Source: Cohnella rhizosphaerae (lineage in GTDB: Bacteria > Bacillota > Bacilli > Paenibacillales > Paenibacillaceae). From it: a DNA stretch of 64,000 nucleotides. Made by a program: the position numbers and the translations under genes. This document shows, one piece after another, positions 43,301 through 52,462 of the stretch. The notes beneath the pieces were generated by a model. That model searched no databases. It saw only the letters and a program-made list of their open reading frames with translations, and was not told where the DNA came from. The number at the start of each line of letters is the position of its first letter. Position 1 is the stretch's first letter. The stretch lies in NCBI RefSeq assembly GCF_029525575.1, contig NZ_JAPDIA010000003.1:2286214-2350213 (forward strand), given 5' to 3'.

Positions 43301-45855
43301 AACTCGTAGTGGTCGACGCCGCGATCGTCGTCGGCTGCGGGCCAAGACAGCTTGATGCCCGTGCGCGTGATATTCGCGTCCGCAAGCGCCGCGCCAGCCG
43401 GCCAGGTCGGATCGGCGACGTCCGGCGCGATGCCCTTCGTCAGCGTGACGGAGACCGCGGACGCCGCCGTGCGCGGCGATTCGGTGCCGACGCCGTCGGT
43501 CGCCGTGACGACGAACTTGTACGTGCCGGGCGCGAGGTCGCCGAGATCGGCGGCCGCGACCGAGCCGTCGGCGCCGCTCGTGCCGAGCGGGATGTCCGCG
43601 CCGAGCTCGCCCGCATCGACGACGCCGTCGGTGTCGTCGTCGGTCCAGCGGTAGGCGCGCACGGTCGCGCCGGCGCGGCCGATGGCGTCAACTGCGCCGG
43701 CCAATTGGTCCGGCGTGCCGTCGTAGTTGTCGACGGCCGAGAACTTGGCCGGATCGACGAGCGGCGCCGTCGCCACCGTCGCGGCGAGCGGCGCGCTGCG
43801 GTTGCCCGCGGCGTCCACGGCGACGATCTCGAACGCGTACGACGTGCCGGCTGTCAAGCTGCCGACGTCGTAGGACAACGTCGCTGCAGCAGGCGAGGCG
43901 ATCAAGCCGCCGTCCTGCGTCAACTCGTAGTGGTCGACGCCGCGATCGTCGTCGGCTGCGGGCCAAGACAGCTTGATGCCCGTGCGCGTGATATTCGCGT
44001 CCGCAAGCGCCGCGCCAGCCGGCCAGGTCGGATCGGCGACGTCCGGCGCGATGCCCTTCGTCAGCGTGACGGTCACGGCCTCCGCCGCCGTTCGCGGCGA
44101 TTCGTTGCCCGCAGCGTCCTCGGCGGATACGACGTATTTGTAAGTTCCAGGCCCGAGGTCGCCGATGTCGGCGCCCGGAACAGAGCCGTCCGCGGCGCTT
44201 GTACCGAGCGGGATCGCCGCGTCGAGCTCGCCTGCATCGACGACGCCGTCGGTGTCGGCATCGATCCAGCGGTAGGCGCGGACGATCGCGTCGGGTTCGC
44301 CGATCGCGCCCGCGGCGCCTGCGAGCCGGTCCGGCGTGCCGCTGTAGTTGTCGACGGCGGCGAACTTCGTCGGATCAAGGGTAGGCGCGGTCGTATCCGG
44401 CGCCGGATCGTCCTCTTGAATGGTGACGACCGCGCTCGTCTGCGCGCCGAGCGTCGCTCCGTTGGTCGGACCGGAGATCGTCACGCCGAACGTCCGGTCC
44501 GTGCCGTAGACCGAATTGTCCTTGACCGGCACCGTCACGTTTTTCGTCGTCTCGCCGGGACCAAAAACGATCGTCTGGTCGACGGAGGTATAATCGGTGC
44601 CCGAAACCGCCGTCAAGTCCGATGTCTGAACTCGAACCTTCGTTTGGCCGTAGTCGCTGCCCGTACGATTGACGGTCACAGTCGCATTGCCGCCATTCTC
44701 GGCGACGGTAAAGGTCGGCGCGGAAAACGCCAGCTCGCCTTCGGCCCGGCTATTCAATAATTTGAGGTTTGCGCCGTTCGCATAGACCAAATCCGCCAGC
44801 CCGTCCTCGTTCAAGTCTTCCGAGGCTACATAACCGAAAATCGGCAGATCGAACTTCGGCTGGAAGGTTCCATCGGCGTTGCCGTTAAAGAAAGAGACTG
44901 TGCCTACCACCTGGTTCGAGACGGCCAGATCGAGCCGGCCGTCGCCATCGTAATCGCCCGCCGCGATGTCGAATGGATAGGTACCCGGAGCGGTCGGGTA
45001 CAGGACGGCTGTGCGGAAGGAGCCGTCGCCGACGCCGAGCAGGACGGCAGCGCCGCCGGGATTGCCGTTGTCGGCGGTCGCCAGATCAGTGATCCCGTCG
45101 CCATTGAAGTCGCCCGACACCAGGGACGTCGGGGTCAGAATGCCCCCGAAATCGCTGCGGTTAAAGGTGCCGCCTCCCTGATTAAGCAGCACGCTGATAT
45201 TCGCCGAGCCGGTGTCGGAGACGGCCAGATCGGGCTGCCCGTCCTTGTCGAAGTCATGGGCGATGATATAACGAGGATAACTTCCTACCGGCAAAGAAAC
45301 GGGGGCTAGGAAGGTGCCGTCTCCGTTGCCGTAGAGGAGAGATACTTGATGACTATCGTTGTCTGCGATCGCCAGATCCAGGTGCCCGTCCTTGTTTAAA
45401 TCGACCGAGGCGATTCCGATCGGGCCGTCTCCCGCCGCATACGCGGTTCCAGGCTTAAACGTGCCGTCGGCGTTCCTGAGAATGACCGTTACTTTGTCGT
45501 CGGAATAGCTGGTAACAGCGAGATCCGGGAAGCCATCGCCGTCGAGATCCTCGATCGAGATCCTTCTCGGACCGAGGCCCACCGTCAAGTATTGGGGCGT
45601 TGCCTGAAGCGTCCCGTCGCCATTTCCTTTGAATATCGCGATTCGGTCATTTATCGGATCGCTCACGATCACGTCCAGGTGCCCGTCCTTGTCCAGATCG
45701 GCGAAGGCGATATGGTTAATCGAGCCGCTGTTATTAATCGTGTAAGCAGGCACCGCACTTTGAAACTTCGGTCCGGCCGCGAACGCGCCGAGCGGAGCTG
45801 CCGCCATGGCGATCGCCAGCCCGGCGGGCACGAGACCCGCTAGTTTTCTTTTCAT
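40393..45855 (-). CDS. FG-GAP/Calx-beta/EF-loop surface protein with C-terminal SLH domains, long paralogue
   Basis: 1,820 residues, intact. Start ATG at 45855 after AGAAGGAGA. Signal peptide (MKRKLAGLVPAGLAIAMAAAPLGAFA) is followed by about eight FG-GAP/VCBS repeats with calcium loops (DLDKDGHLDVIVSD type), probably a beta-propeller, and a Calx-beta domain. Five near-identical 207-residue repeats follow, each with an EF-hand/dockerin-like loop (DTDGVVDAGELG) and an Fn3-like domain (LSWPAADDDRGVDHYEL, SYAFEIVAVDAAGNRSAP). A cadherin-like beta-sandwich domain and three SLH domains (TRAEWA, SRAETA, TRAEAA) complete it. A cell-wall-anchored adhesin or matrix protein is likely. It is the left member of a tandem duplication. 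Confidence 0.92.
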   Translation of the reverse strand: MKRKLAGLVPAGLAIAMAAAPLGAFAAGPKFQSAVPAYTINNSGSINHIAFADLDKDGHLDVIVSDPINDRIAIFKGNGDGTLQATPQYLTVGLGPRRISIEDLDGDGFPDLAVTSYSDDKVTVILRNADGTFKPGTAYAAGDGPIGIASVDLNKDGHLDLAIADNDSHQVSLLYGNGDGTFLAPVSLPVGSYPRYIIAHDFDKDGQPDLAVSDTGSANISVLLNQGGGTFNRSDFGGILTPTSLVSGDFNGDGITDLATADNGNPGGAAVLLGVGDGSFRTAVLYPTAPGTYPFDIAAGDYDGDGRLDLAVSNQVVGTVSFFNGNADGTFQPKFDLPIFGYVASEDLNEDGLADLVYANGANLKLLNSRAEGELAFSAPTFTVAENGGNATVTVNRTGSDYGQTKVRVQTSDLTAVSGTDYTSVDQTIVFGPGETTKNVTVPVKDNSVYGTDRTFGVTISGPTNGATLGAQTSAVVTIQEDDPAPDTTAPTLDPTKFAAVDNYSGTPDRLAGAAGAIGEPDAIVRAYRWIDADTDGVVDAGELDAAIPLGTSAADGSVPGADIGDLGPGTYKYVVSAEDAAGNESPRTAAEAVTVTLTKGIAPDVADPTWPAGAALADANITRTGIKLSWPAADDDRGVDHYELTQDGGLIASPAAATLSYDVGSLTAGTSYAFEIVAVDAAGNRSAPLAATVATAPLVDPAKFSAVDNYDGTPDQLAGAVDAIGRAGATVRAYRWTDDDTDGVVDAGELGADIPLGTSGADGSVAAADLGDLAPGTYKFVVTATDGVGTESPRTAASAVSVTLTKGIAPDVADPTWPAGAALADANITRTGIKLSWPAADDDRGVDHYELTKDGGLIASPAAATLSYDVGSLTAGTSYAFEIVAVDAAGNRSAPLAATVATSPLVDPAKFSAVDNYDGTPDQLVGAVDAIGRAGSTVRAYRWTDDDTDGVVDAGELGADIALGTSGADGSVAAADLGDLAPGTYKFVVTATDGVGIESPRTAAAAVTVTLTKGIAPDVAAPTWPSGAALADANVTRTGGRLSWPAANDDRGIDHYELKQDGGLIASPAAATFSYDVGSLTAGTSYAFEIVAVDAAGNRSAPLAATVATAPLVDPAKFSAVDNYDGTPDQLAGAVDAIGRAGSTVRAYRWIDADTDGVVDAGELGADIALGTSGADGSVAAADLGDLAPGTYKFVVTATDGVGTESPRTAASAVSVTLTKGIAPDVADPTWQAGATLANTNVTRTGVKLSWPAADDDRGVDHYELTKDGGLIASPAAATLSYDVGSLTAGKSYAFEIVAVDAAGNRSAPLAATVATSPLVDPAKFSIVDNYYGTPDQLAGAVDAIGRAGSTVRAYRWTDADTDGVVDTGELGAAIALGTSGADGSVAAADLGDLAPGTYKFVVTATDGVGTESPRTAAAAVTVTLTKGIAPDVAAPVWQAGATLSVSAVTYESLRLSWPAAADDRGVDHYELTQNAGTPIILTASTLSRDIGDLAASTVYEFSIVAVDAAGNRSAPLTATASTPPRSVTAQPPEASGENRVQLLTLITDAGSVSLTPAFDMNVLAYEATTTESRVTLNAEPLSPAAVLRINGQSVPGKLPLAIDLAPGKNEIQIEVRAANGSIRAYSLTINRQEKPPVVTCFGDIRGHWAEAEINEACALGLVQGGPEGLYRPDSPVTRAEWAVMIARWLNSDVKSIAMVSGFADSSSIPAWAREAIAAALDSGILNGYPDGTFRPAVTISRAETAATLVRAAKWTTDSTTVTNFADDASIPSWAKPYAATAAMHGILSGKIGNRFEPGAPTTRAEAAAFLVRLSKRSN
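41536..44390 (-). repeat. Five tandem 621-bp intragenic repeats
   Basis: The calcium-loop motif GCCGTCGGTG occurs at 41761, 42382, 43003, 43624 and 44245, exactly 621 bp (207 codons) apart. The middle copies are nearly identical, the outer two more diverged. The paralogue has two copies (47918 and 48539), so copy number has changed since duplication. Confidence 0.9.
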
Positions 45856-45899
45856 AGTAAGGGCAAATCTCCTTCTGACAAAATATAGCCTTTTTCAAC

Positions 45900-45905
45900 A
45901 TTATA
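45900..45905 (-). promoter_or_regulatory. -10 box upstream of SLH gene 1
   Basis: TATAAT on the minus strand, 45 nt upstream of the ATG. The same box and flanks precede the paralogue at 50191-50196. The -35 region (TTTCTA here, TTTATC there) is poor, so an activator or alternative sigma factor is possible. Confidence 0.45.
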
Positions 45906-46063
45906 CTAGATTCGTTCTTGCTAGAAATCCCCCAATCGATTAAACCAATCAGCCTGGTTCGGATAATTCAGCGTAATCGTACCCGACAACATTCAAGTGA
46001 AGTAGAAAACGAAAAAAATATAGGCATAGTCCACAATAATCCACGCGGGAGCGATGGGGAAAC

Positions 46064-46127
46064 GATGAAAAACGCATTGAAAAAGAAGTGGCTGCGGATC
46101 TTTTCTTGTCCGCGCCAGGTGTCCGGG
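46064..46127 (+). pseudogene. Relic of the 5' end of the downstream ABC binding-protein gene
   Basis: ATGAAAAACGCATTGAAAAA at 46064 and its leader (about 45945-46063, including CATAGTCCACAATAATCCAC) match the start and leader of the intact binding-protein gene at 50356. Similarity ends after about 40 coding bases, where the sequence passes directly into the 51-bp array. This marks the junction of a tandem duplication that copied only the first few codons. Confidence 0.75.
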
Positions 46128-46470
46128 GCTGAAGAGCGCAATGTACGGTCGTAGGGCAGTAGTTGGGCGGTGTCCGAAGCCGAAGGGTGCAAAGTACTGT
46201 CGCAGGGCAGCAGTTGGACGGTGTCCGGGGCTGAAGGGCGCAAAGTACGGTCGTAGGGCAGTAGTTGGTCGGTGTCCGCGGCTGAAGGGTGCAAAGTACG
46301 GTCGTAGGGCAGTAGTTGGGCGGTGTCCGGGGCTGAAGGGCGCAAAGTACGGTCGTAGGGCAGTAGTTGGGCGGTGTCCGGGGCTGAAGGGCGCAAAGTA
46401 CGGTCGTAGGGCAGTAGTTGGGCGGTGTCCGAAGCCGAAGGGCGCAAAGTACTGTCGCAGGGCAGCAGAA
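46118..46470. repeat. 51-bp minisatellite array 2
   Basis: Same 51-bp unit as array 1, at 46138, 46189, 46240, 46291, 46342, 46393 and a partial copy at 46444, all exactly 51 bp apart. It sits between the relic of the binding-protein gene and the terminator of the second SLH gene. Confidence 0.9.
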
Positions 46471-46490
46471 GTTTAAACATCGTTCAAATA

Positions 46491-46532
46491 AAAACGGGAT
46501 TAGGCAGGAACAAACCTGCCTAATCCCGTTTT
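46491..46532 (-). terminator. Strong bidirectional terminator of SLH gene 2
   Basis: Perfect 18-bp stem (46491-46508 with 46515-46532, loop AACAAA), identical to the terminator at 40336-40377 and 15 nt after the minus-strand stop. Confidence 0.9.
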
Positions 46533-46547
46533 CAATTAAAGGCGCAG

Positions 46548-49500
46548 TCAGTTGGAGCGTTTGGACAATCGCACGAGGAGCGCCGCCGCTTCGGCCCGGG
46601 TCGTCGGTGCGCGAGGCTCGAAGCGATTGCCGCTTTGGCCGTTCATAGTATCGTGCATCGCGGCGGCTTGCGGCATACGGCTTCGCCCAGGACGGGATGC
46701 TCGCGTCGTCCGCGAAATTCGTGAGGGACTTCGGATCCGTCGTCCACTTCGCGGCGCGGACGATGCTGGCCGCCATCTCCGCGCGGCTGATTCTCACGGC
46801 GGGGCGGAACGTGCCGTCCGGATAGCCGATCAGGATGCCGATGTCCGTCGCGGCGGCAATCGCCTCGCTGGCCCAGGCGGGAATGCTGGACGAATCCGCG
46901 TACTCGGAGACCATGGCGGTACTTTTGACGTCCGAATTCAACCATCTTGCGATCATGACGGCCCACTCGGCGCGAGTGACGGGGCTGTCCGGTCTATAAA
47001 GGCCTTCGGGCCCGCCTTGGACCAGGCCGAGCGCGCAGGCTTCGTTAATTTCCGCTTCCGCCCAGTGGCCGCGGATATCGCCGAAGCAAGTGCCAACCGG
47101 GGGGCTTCTCCCGGCGATTGATCGTCAGGTCGTAAGCGCGGATATTGCCGTTGGCTGCCTGAACTTCGATCTGTACGACGTTCTTGCCCGGGGCGAGATC
47201 GATCGCGAGCGGGAGCTTGCCGAGGGCGCTCTGTCCGTTAATCCGCAAAACAGCGGCTGGAGAAAGGGGCTCGGCATTCAGCGTAACGCGCGATTCCGTA
47301 GTCGTTGCCTCGTAAGCGAGTACGTTCATGTCGAAGGCAGGCGTCAAGCTGACGGAGCCTGCATCCGTAATGAGCGTCAGCAGCCGAAGTCGGTTCTCGC
47401 CCGAAGCTTCGGGCGGTTGCGCAATTCCAGGACGAGGCAGCGTCGAGGCCGTGGCCGTCAACGCGGCGCTTCGGTTGCCCGCAGCATCGATGGCGACGAT
47501 GGAAAATTCATAAACGGTCGAAGCGGCCAGGTCTCCGATATCGCGGGACAGCGTGGAAGCCGTCAAAATAATGGGCGTACCCGCGTTCTGCGTCAGCTCG
47601 TAATGGTCGACGCCGCGGTCGTCCGTTGCAGCAGGCCACGAGAGCCGGAGGCTCTCGTAGGTGACTGCCGAGACGGATAGCGTCGCACCAGCTTGCCAAA
47701 CCGGTGCCGCGACGTCCGGCGCGGTGCCCTTCGTCAGCGTGACGGTCACGGCCGCCGCCGCCGTGCGCGGCGATTCGGTGCCGGCGCCGTCGGTCGCCGT
47801 GACGACGAACTTGTAAGTGCCGGGCGCGAGGTCGCCGAGATCGACGGCCGCGACCGAGCCGTCGGCGCCGCTCGTGCCGAGCGCGATGGCCGCGCCGAGC
47901 TCGCCCGCATCGACGACGCCGTCGGTGTCGGCGTCGTCCCAGCGGTAGGCGTGCACGGTCGCGCCGGCGCGGCCGATGGCGTCAACTGCGCCGGCCAACT
48001 GATCCGGCGTGCCGTCGTAGTTGTCGACGGCCGAGAACTTCGCCGGATCGACGAGCGGCGAAGTCGCCACCGTCGCGGCGAGCGGCGCGCTGCGGTTGCC
48101 CGCGGCGTCCACGGCGACGATCTCGAATGTGTACGACGTGCCGGCGGTTAGTCCAGCGACGTCGTAAGTCAGCGTCGCCGCAGAAGGCGAGGCGATCAGG
48201 CCGCCGTCCTGTTTCAGCTCGTAGTGATCGACGCCACGGTCGTCGTCGGCTGCGGGCCACGACAGCCGGACGCCGGTGCGCGTGACGTTCGTGTTCGCGA
48301 GCGTCGCCCCTGCCGGCCAGGTCGGATCGGTGACGTCGGGCGCGAGCCCCTTCGTCAGCGTGACAGTGACCGCTGCCGCCGCCGTGCGCGGCGATTCGTT
48401 GCCCGCAGCGTCCTCGGCGGATACGACATACTTGTAGGTTCCCGGCCCGAGGTCGCCGATGTCGGCGCCCGGGACCGTGCCGTCCACGTCGCTTGTGCCG
48501 AGCGCGATGGCCGCGCCGAGCTCGCCTGCATCGACGACGCCGTCGGTGTCGGCATCGATCCAGCGGTACACGCGTACGATCGCGCCGGGTTCGCCGATCG
48601 CGCCCGCGGCGCCTGCGAGCCGATCCGGCGTGCCGCTGTAGTTGTCGACGGCGGCGAACTTCGTCGGATCTATCGTCGGCGCCGTCGTGTCCGGCACGGG
48701 GTCGTCCTCCACAATCGTGACCGTCGCGCTTGTCTGGCCGCCCAGCGTCGCCTCGTTCGTCGGTGCGGATATCGTCACGCCGAATGTGCGGTCCACGCCA
48801 TGAACGCCGTTGTCCGCGACCGGTATTGAATACGTCTGCGTCGTCTCGCCCGGGTTGAAGACGATCGTCGCGTCGACCGCCGTATAGTCGGAGCCGGCGA
48901 TCGCGGTGATGTCCGACGTTTTAATCCGAACCTTCGTCTGACCGTAGGAGCTTCCGGTCCGATTGACGGTCACGATCGCGCTGACTCCATCCTCGGGGAC
49001 GGAATAAGCGGGGGCGGATAGCGCCAGCGCGCCTTCGGCTCTGCTGGTCTTCAGAAAAATCGTGTTCCCGCTTAAATTGGCCAAATCGGTAATGAGGTCG
49101 CCGTTCCAATCGCCGGTCGCAATGTACCCGGAGAGCGGAAGATCCGACTTGGCCTGGAACGTGCCGTCGCCGTTGCCGTTCAGGAACGAGACGGTGCTCC
49201 ATTGGTTCGTGACCGCCAGGTCCAAATGGTTGTCGCCGTCGAAGTCGCCCGTGGCGATATCGATCGGTTGATTGCCGGTGTAGTACAGGACGGGCGTCTC
49301 GAAGGAACCGTCGCCACGGCTGATCAGAACGTAGGCGCCGTTGCCGCCGACGCCATTGGCCACGACCGCAAGGTCGTCGTCGGCGTCGCCGTCGAAATCG
49401 CCCGACACGAGCTTGAACGGACCTGGGAAGCTTCCGTATGCGCTAGTCGTAAAGGTCCCGTTTCCGTTATTCAGCAGCACGCTGATATTCGAATCGGAGT

Positions 49501-50147
49501 CGTTGGAGACGGCGAGATCCATTTGTCCGTCCCTGTTGAAGTCGCCGGCAGCGACGTAACGAGGAATATGTCCGACAGAAAAAAGAAACGGGCGCGCCGA
49601 AAGCGCCGTGTCCATCGCCGTAGAGGACCGACACCTGATCCGAGAGGGTATCAACGACGGCTAAATCCGCATTGCCGTCTCCGTTGAAATCTGATTCGGC
49701 TAAGCCCATCGGATAGGTGCCGGCAGCAAAGAAGGTCTGCGTGTCGAAAGTGCCGTCTCCCCGGTTGAGGAGGATCGATACGTTGTGAGAGTCGCTGTTG
49801 CTGATCGCCAGGTCAAGATCGCCGTCTTTGTCGAAGTCCGCCACGGCGATTTCTCTCGGTTTGGCGCCGACCGGCTGATAGGACGGCGGGTCCTGGAACG
49901 TACCGTCACCGTTTCCTTTGAATATCGCGAGTTCATTTTTATAGAGATCAATCAGAACTGCATCCTGGCGTCCGTCGCCCGTCAAGTCGGCGAACGCTGC
50001 ATCGAATATGATTGAATAAGTGTCCGGCAGCGTATACGAAGGAGTCGCACTTTGAAACTTCGGTCCGGCCGCGAACGCGCCGAGCGGAGCTAATGCCAGG
50101 GCGAGCGCCAGCACTGCGGGCACGAGACCCGCTAGTTTTCTTTTCAT
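46548..50147 (-). CDS. FG-GAP/Calx-beta/EF-loop SLH surface protein, short paralogue (three frameshifts)
   Basis: About 1,199 residues repaired. Start ATG at 50147 after AGAAGGAGA; signal peptide MKRKLAGLVPAVLALALALAPLGAFA. Same order as the upstream paralogue: FG-GAP repeats (clearly diverged), Calx-beta, two 207-residue EF-loop/Fn3 repeats instead of five, cadherin-like domain and three SLH domains. The C-terminal half is nearly identical to the paralogue. Frames break at an A6 run (49579-49584), a G6 run (47099-47104) and an extra C near 46667; direct comparison with the intact paralogue confirms the last two. It is divergent from the ABC operon at 50356 and shares its upstream region. Confidence 0.88.
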
Positions 50148-50355
50148 ATAATGGCAAATCTCCTTCTGACAAAATATGGCCTTTTTCAACATTATACTAG
50201 ATTCGCCTTCGCGATAAATCCCCCAAACGATTTAATAAATCAGCCCGGTTCGGATAATCCAGCGCAAATAGTCCCCGACTACACTCTAGGTGGAGAGAAA
50301 ACAACAAGAATATAGACATAGTCCACAATAATCCACGCGGGAGTGAAGGGAAACC

Positions 50356-51465
50356 ATGAAAATCGCATTGAAGAGGAAGTTAGCTGCGGGTCTCGCGTTG
50401 TCGACGCTCGCGCTGTCGCTGGCGGCATGCGGAGAAAAAAGCGCGGACGGCGCGGAAGCGAGCGCAGCACCGCAGCAGGAAATCTCGGTGGCCGACCTGG
50501 AAAAGAACGCGAAGGAAGAGGGCACCGTCGTCAGCGTCGGCATGCCGGACACTTGGGCGAACTGGAAAGATACGTGGGCAGATCTGCAGACCCAATACGG
50601 CTTGACGCATACGGACACCGACATGTCGAGCGCCGAGGAGATCGCCAAGTTCGACGCGGAAAAGGACAAGCCGACCGCGGACATCGGCGACGTCGGCATC
50701 GCCTTCGGCTCGGTCGCGATCGACAAGGGCGTCACGCAAGCCTATAAAACCTCGTACTGGGACGAGATTCCCGCTTGGGCCAAGGACCAGGACGGCCACT
50801 GGATCGTCGGCTACCAGGGCACGATCGGATTTCTGACGAACAAGAAGCTCGTCGCGAACCCGCCCAAGAGCTGGGAGGACCTGAAGAACGGCGACTACAA
50901 GATTATCGTCGGCGACGTCACCAAAGCCGCGCAAGCCCAAATGGCCGTGCTCGCGGCGGCGATCGCGTTCGGCGGCAGCGAGACGAACGTCGAGCCGGGC
51001 ATCGCGTACTTCGAAGGCCTGGCGAAGGAAGGCCGTCTCTCCAATGCGGAAGCGAGCCTCGCCAACATCGAGAAGGGCGAAGTGCAAGTGACGCTGCTCT
51101 GGGACTTCAACGCGCTCAACTACAGCGACCAGCTCGGCAAGGACCAGTACGACGTCGCTATTCCTACCGAGGGCAGCGTCGTGAGCGGCTACGCGACGAT
51201 CATCAACAAGTACGCGCCGCATCCGAACGCGGCCAAGCTCGCGCGCGAATATATCCTCAGCGACGAAGGTCAGATCAACCTGGCCAAGGGCTACGCCAGA
51301 CCGATCCGCGACAGCGTGAAGCTGCCGGACGACGTGGCCGCCAAGCTGCTGCCGAAGGAAGCCTACGCGAACGTCAAGCCGGTTAACGACTACAAGGCGT
51401 GGGAAGAGACCGCCAAGCAGATTCCGCAGCTGTGGCAGGAACGCGTCCTCGTCCACATGAACTAA
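50356..51465 (+). CDS. ABC transporter substrate-binding lipoprotein (Fe3+/spermidine/2-AEP superfamily)
   Basis: 369 residues, intact; ATG after GAAGGGAAACC. Lipoprotein signal with Cys25 in LAAC, then an ordered periplasmic-binding fold (DIGDVGIAFGSVAIDKGV, GYQGTIGFLTNKKLVANPPKSWEDLKNGDYKIIVGD, ANIEKGEVQVTLLWDFNAL, GYARPIRDSVKLPDDV). This cluster (PotD/AfuA/PhnS-like) binds polyamines, ferric ion, thiamine or phosphonates. Next genes encode two permeases, an ATPase, a DeoR regulator and a phosphodiesterase, so a phosphorylated organic substrate is plausible. A truncated copy of its start lies at 46064. Confidence 0.85.
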   Translation: MKIALKRKLAAGLALSTLALSLAACGEKSADGAEASAAPQQEISVADLEKNAKEEGTVVSVGMPDTWANWKDTWADLQTQYGLTHTDTDMSSAEEIAKFDAEKDKPTADIGDVGIAFGSVAIDKGVTQAYKTSYWDEIPAWAKDQDGHWIVGYQGTIGFLTNKKLVANPPKSWEDLKNGDYKIIVGDVTKAAQAQMAVLAAAIAFGGSETNVEPGIAYFEGLAKEGRLSNAEASLANIEKGEVQVTLLWDFNALNYSDQLGKDQYDVAIPTEGSVVSGYATIINKYAPHPNAAKLAREYILSDEGQINLAKGYARPIRDSVKLPDDVAAKLLPKEAYANVKPVNDYKAWEETAKQIPQLWQERVLVHMN

Positions 51466-51473
51466 ATTCTTAC

Positions 51474-51505
51474 GGGGCGTCTTCGACTTCGGCCGAAGGC
51501 GCCTC
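51474..51505 (+). promoter_or_regulatory. Intercistronic hairpin after the second binding-protein gene
   Basis: Stem of 10-12 bp (51476-51485 with 51494-51503, extendable outward, G-T pairs) in the 66-bp gap before the permease. This is the same arrangement as in the mdx operon, suggesting excess expression of the binding protein. Confidence 0.5.
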
Positions 51506-51531
51506 TCCGATCCGATAGGAGCGTGGCGCGT

Positions 51532-52462
51532 TTGAAACGAAGCAATCGGTGGATGTGGCTGGGGCTTGTCCCCTTTTTTGGCGATGGTACTCTTGTTTCA
51601 ACTGATCCCGGTCGTATCGATGGTGACGGGCAGCCTGAAGCCCGAATCGGGCCGGGGCATCTCCTTCGGCTTCTATGCGCACATTCTGCAGAGCGCCTAT
51701 TATATGCAGGCGATCAAGAACAGCCTGCTCATCTCCGCCGCTTCAAGCGCGATCGGCATCGTCGTGGGTCTTGCCTGCGCGTATGCGATCACGAGATTCC
51801 CGTCAAGAACGCGGGACCGCTTGCTGATGCTATCCAACATGACGTCGAATTTTCAGGGCATCCCGCTCGCCTTCGCTTATATCGTGCTGCTGGGCAGCAA
51901 CGGGGTGTTCACGCTCCTGTTCAAGCAGTGGGGCTGGAGCGTGTTCGCCGATTTTAATTTGTACAGCTGGTCGGGGCTGGTCCTGGTGTATGTGTACTTC
52001 CAGGTGCCGCTCGCGCTTCTGCTGCTGTATCCGTCCTTCTACGGCATCCGGGAGCAGTGGCGCGAAGCCGCGTCGCTGCTGGGCGCGAGCCGGCGGCAGT
52101 TCTGGACGAGCATCGGCTTGCCGGTGCTGTCGCCCGCCGTGTTCGGCACGGTCGGCATTCTGTTCGCCAACGCGATGGGGGCGTACGCGACGGCCTATGC
52201 GCTGGTCGGGGGCAACTACAATCTGCTGGCCGTGCGGATCGGCTCGCTCGTGGCGGGCGACGTCGTCAACCAGCCGCAGCTCGGCAACGCGCTCGCGGTC
52301 ATTCTGGCGCTCACGACGCTGCTCGCCGTCTTTCTCAATCATAAGATGACCCAGCGCGCGCGGCGACTCGACGCCGCATTCGCCGCTCGCCCGGCCCGCA
52401 AGCGCCGTTCTTCGCCGCCGCGCTCGTGGACTGCGGCAGCCGCCGCCAAGGAGGAGCTGTGA
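51532..52462 (+). CDS. ABC transporter permease 1 (one frameshift)
   Basis: About 309 residues repaired; probable TTG start at 51532 placed 10 nt after AGGAG, while the in-frame GTG at 51523 is too close to it. Six membrane segments; EAA-type loop REAASLLGASRRQFWTSIGLPVLSP. The frame breaks at the T6 run 51574-51579 (repaired GLVPFLAMVLLFQLIP). Homologous to PotB/PhnU-type permeases. Its TGA overlaps the next ATG (TGATG), so translation is coupled. Confidence 0.85.

Noticed and set aside
39830-46470. 51-bp arrays as CRISPR
   Set aside because: The whole unit is repeated with no unique spacers, and no cas gene is in the window.
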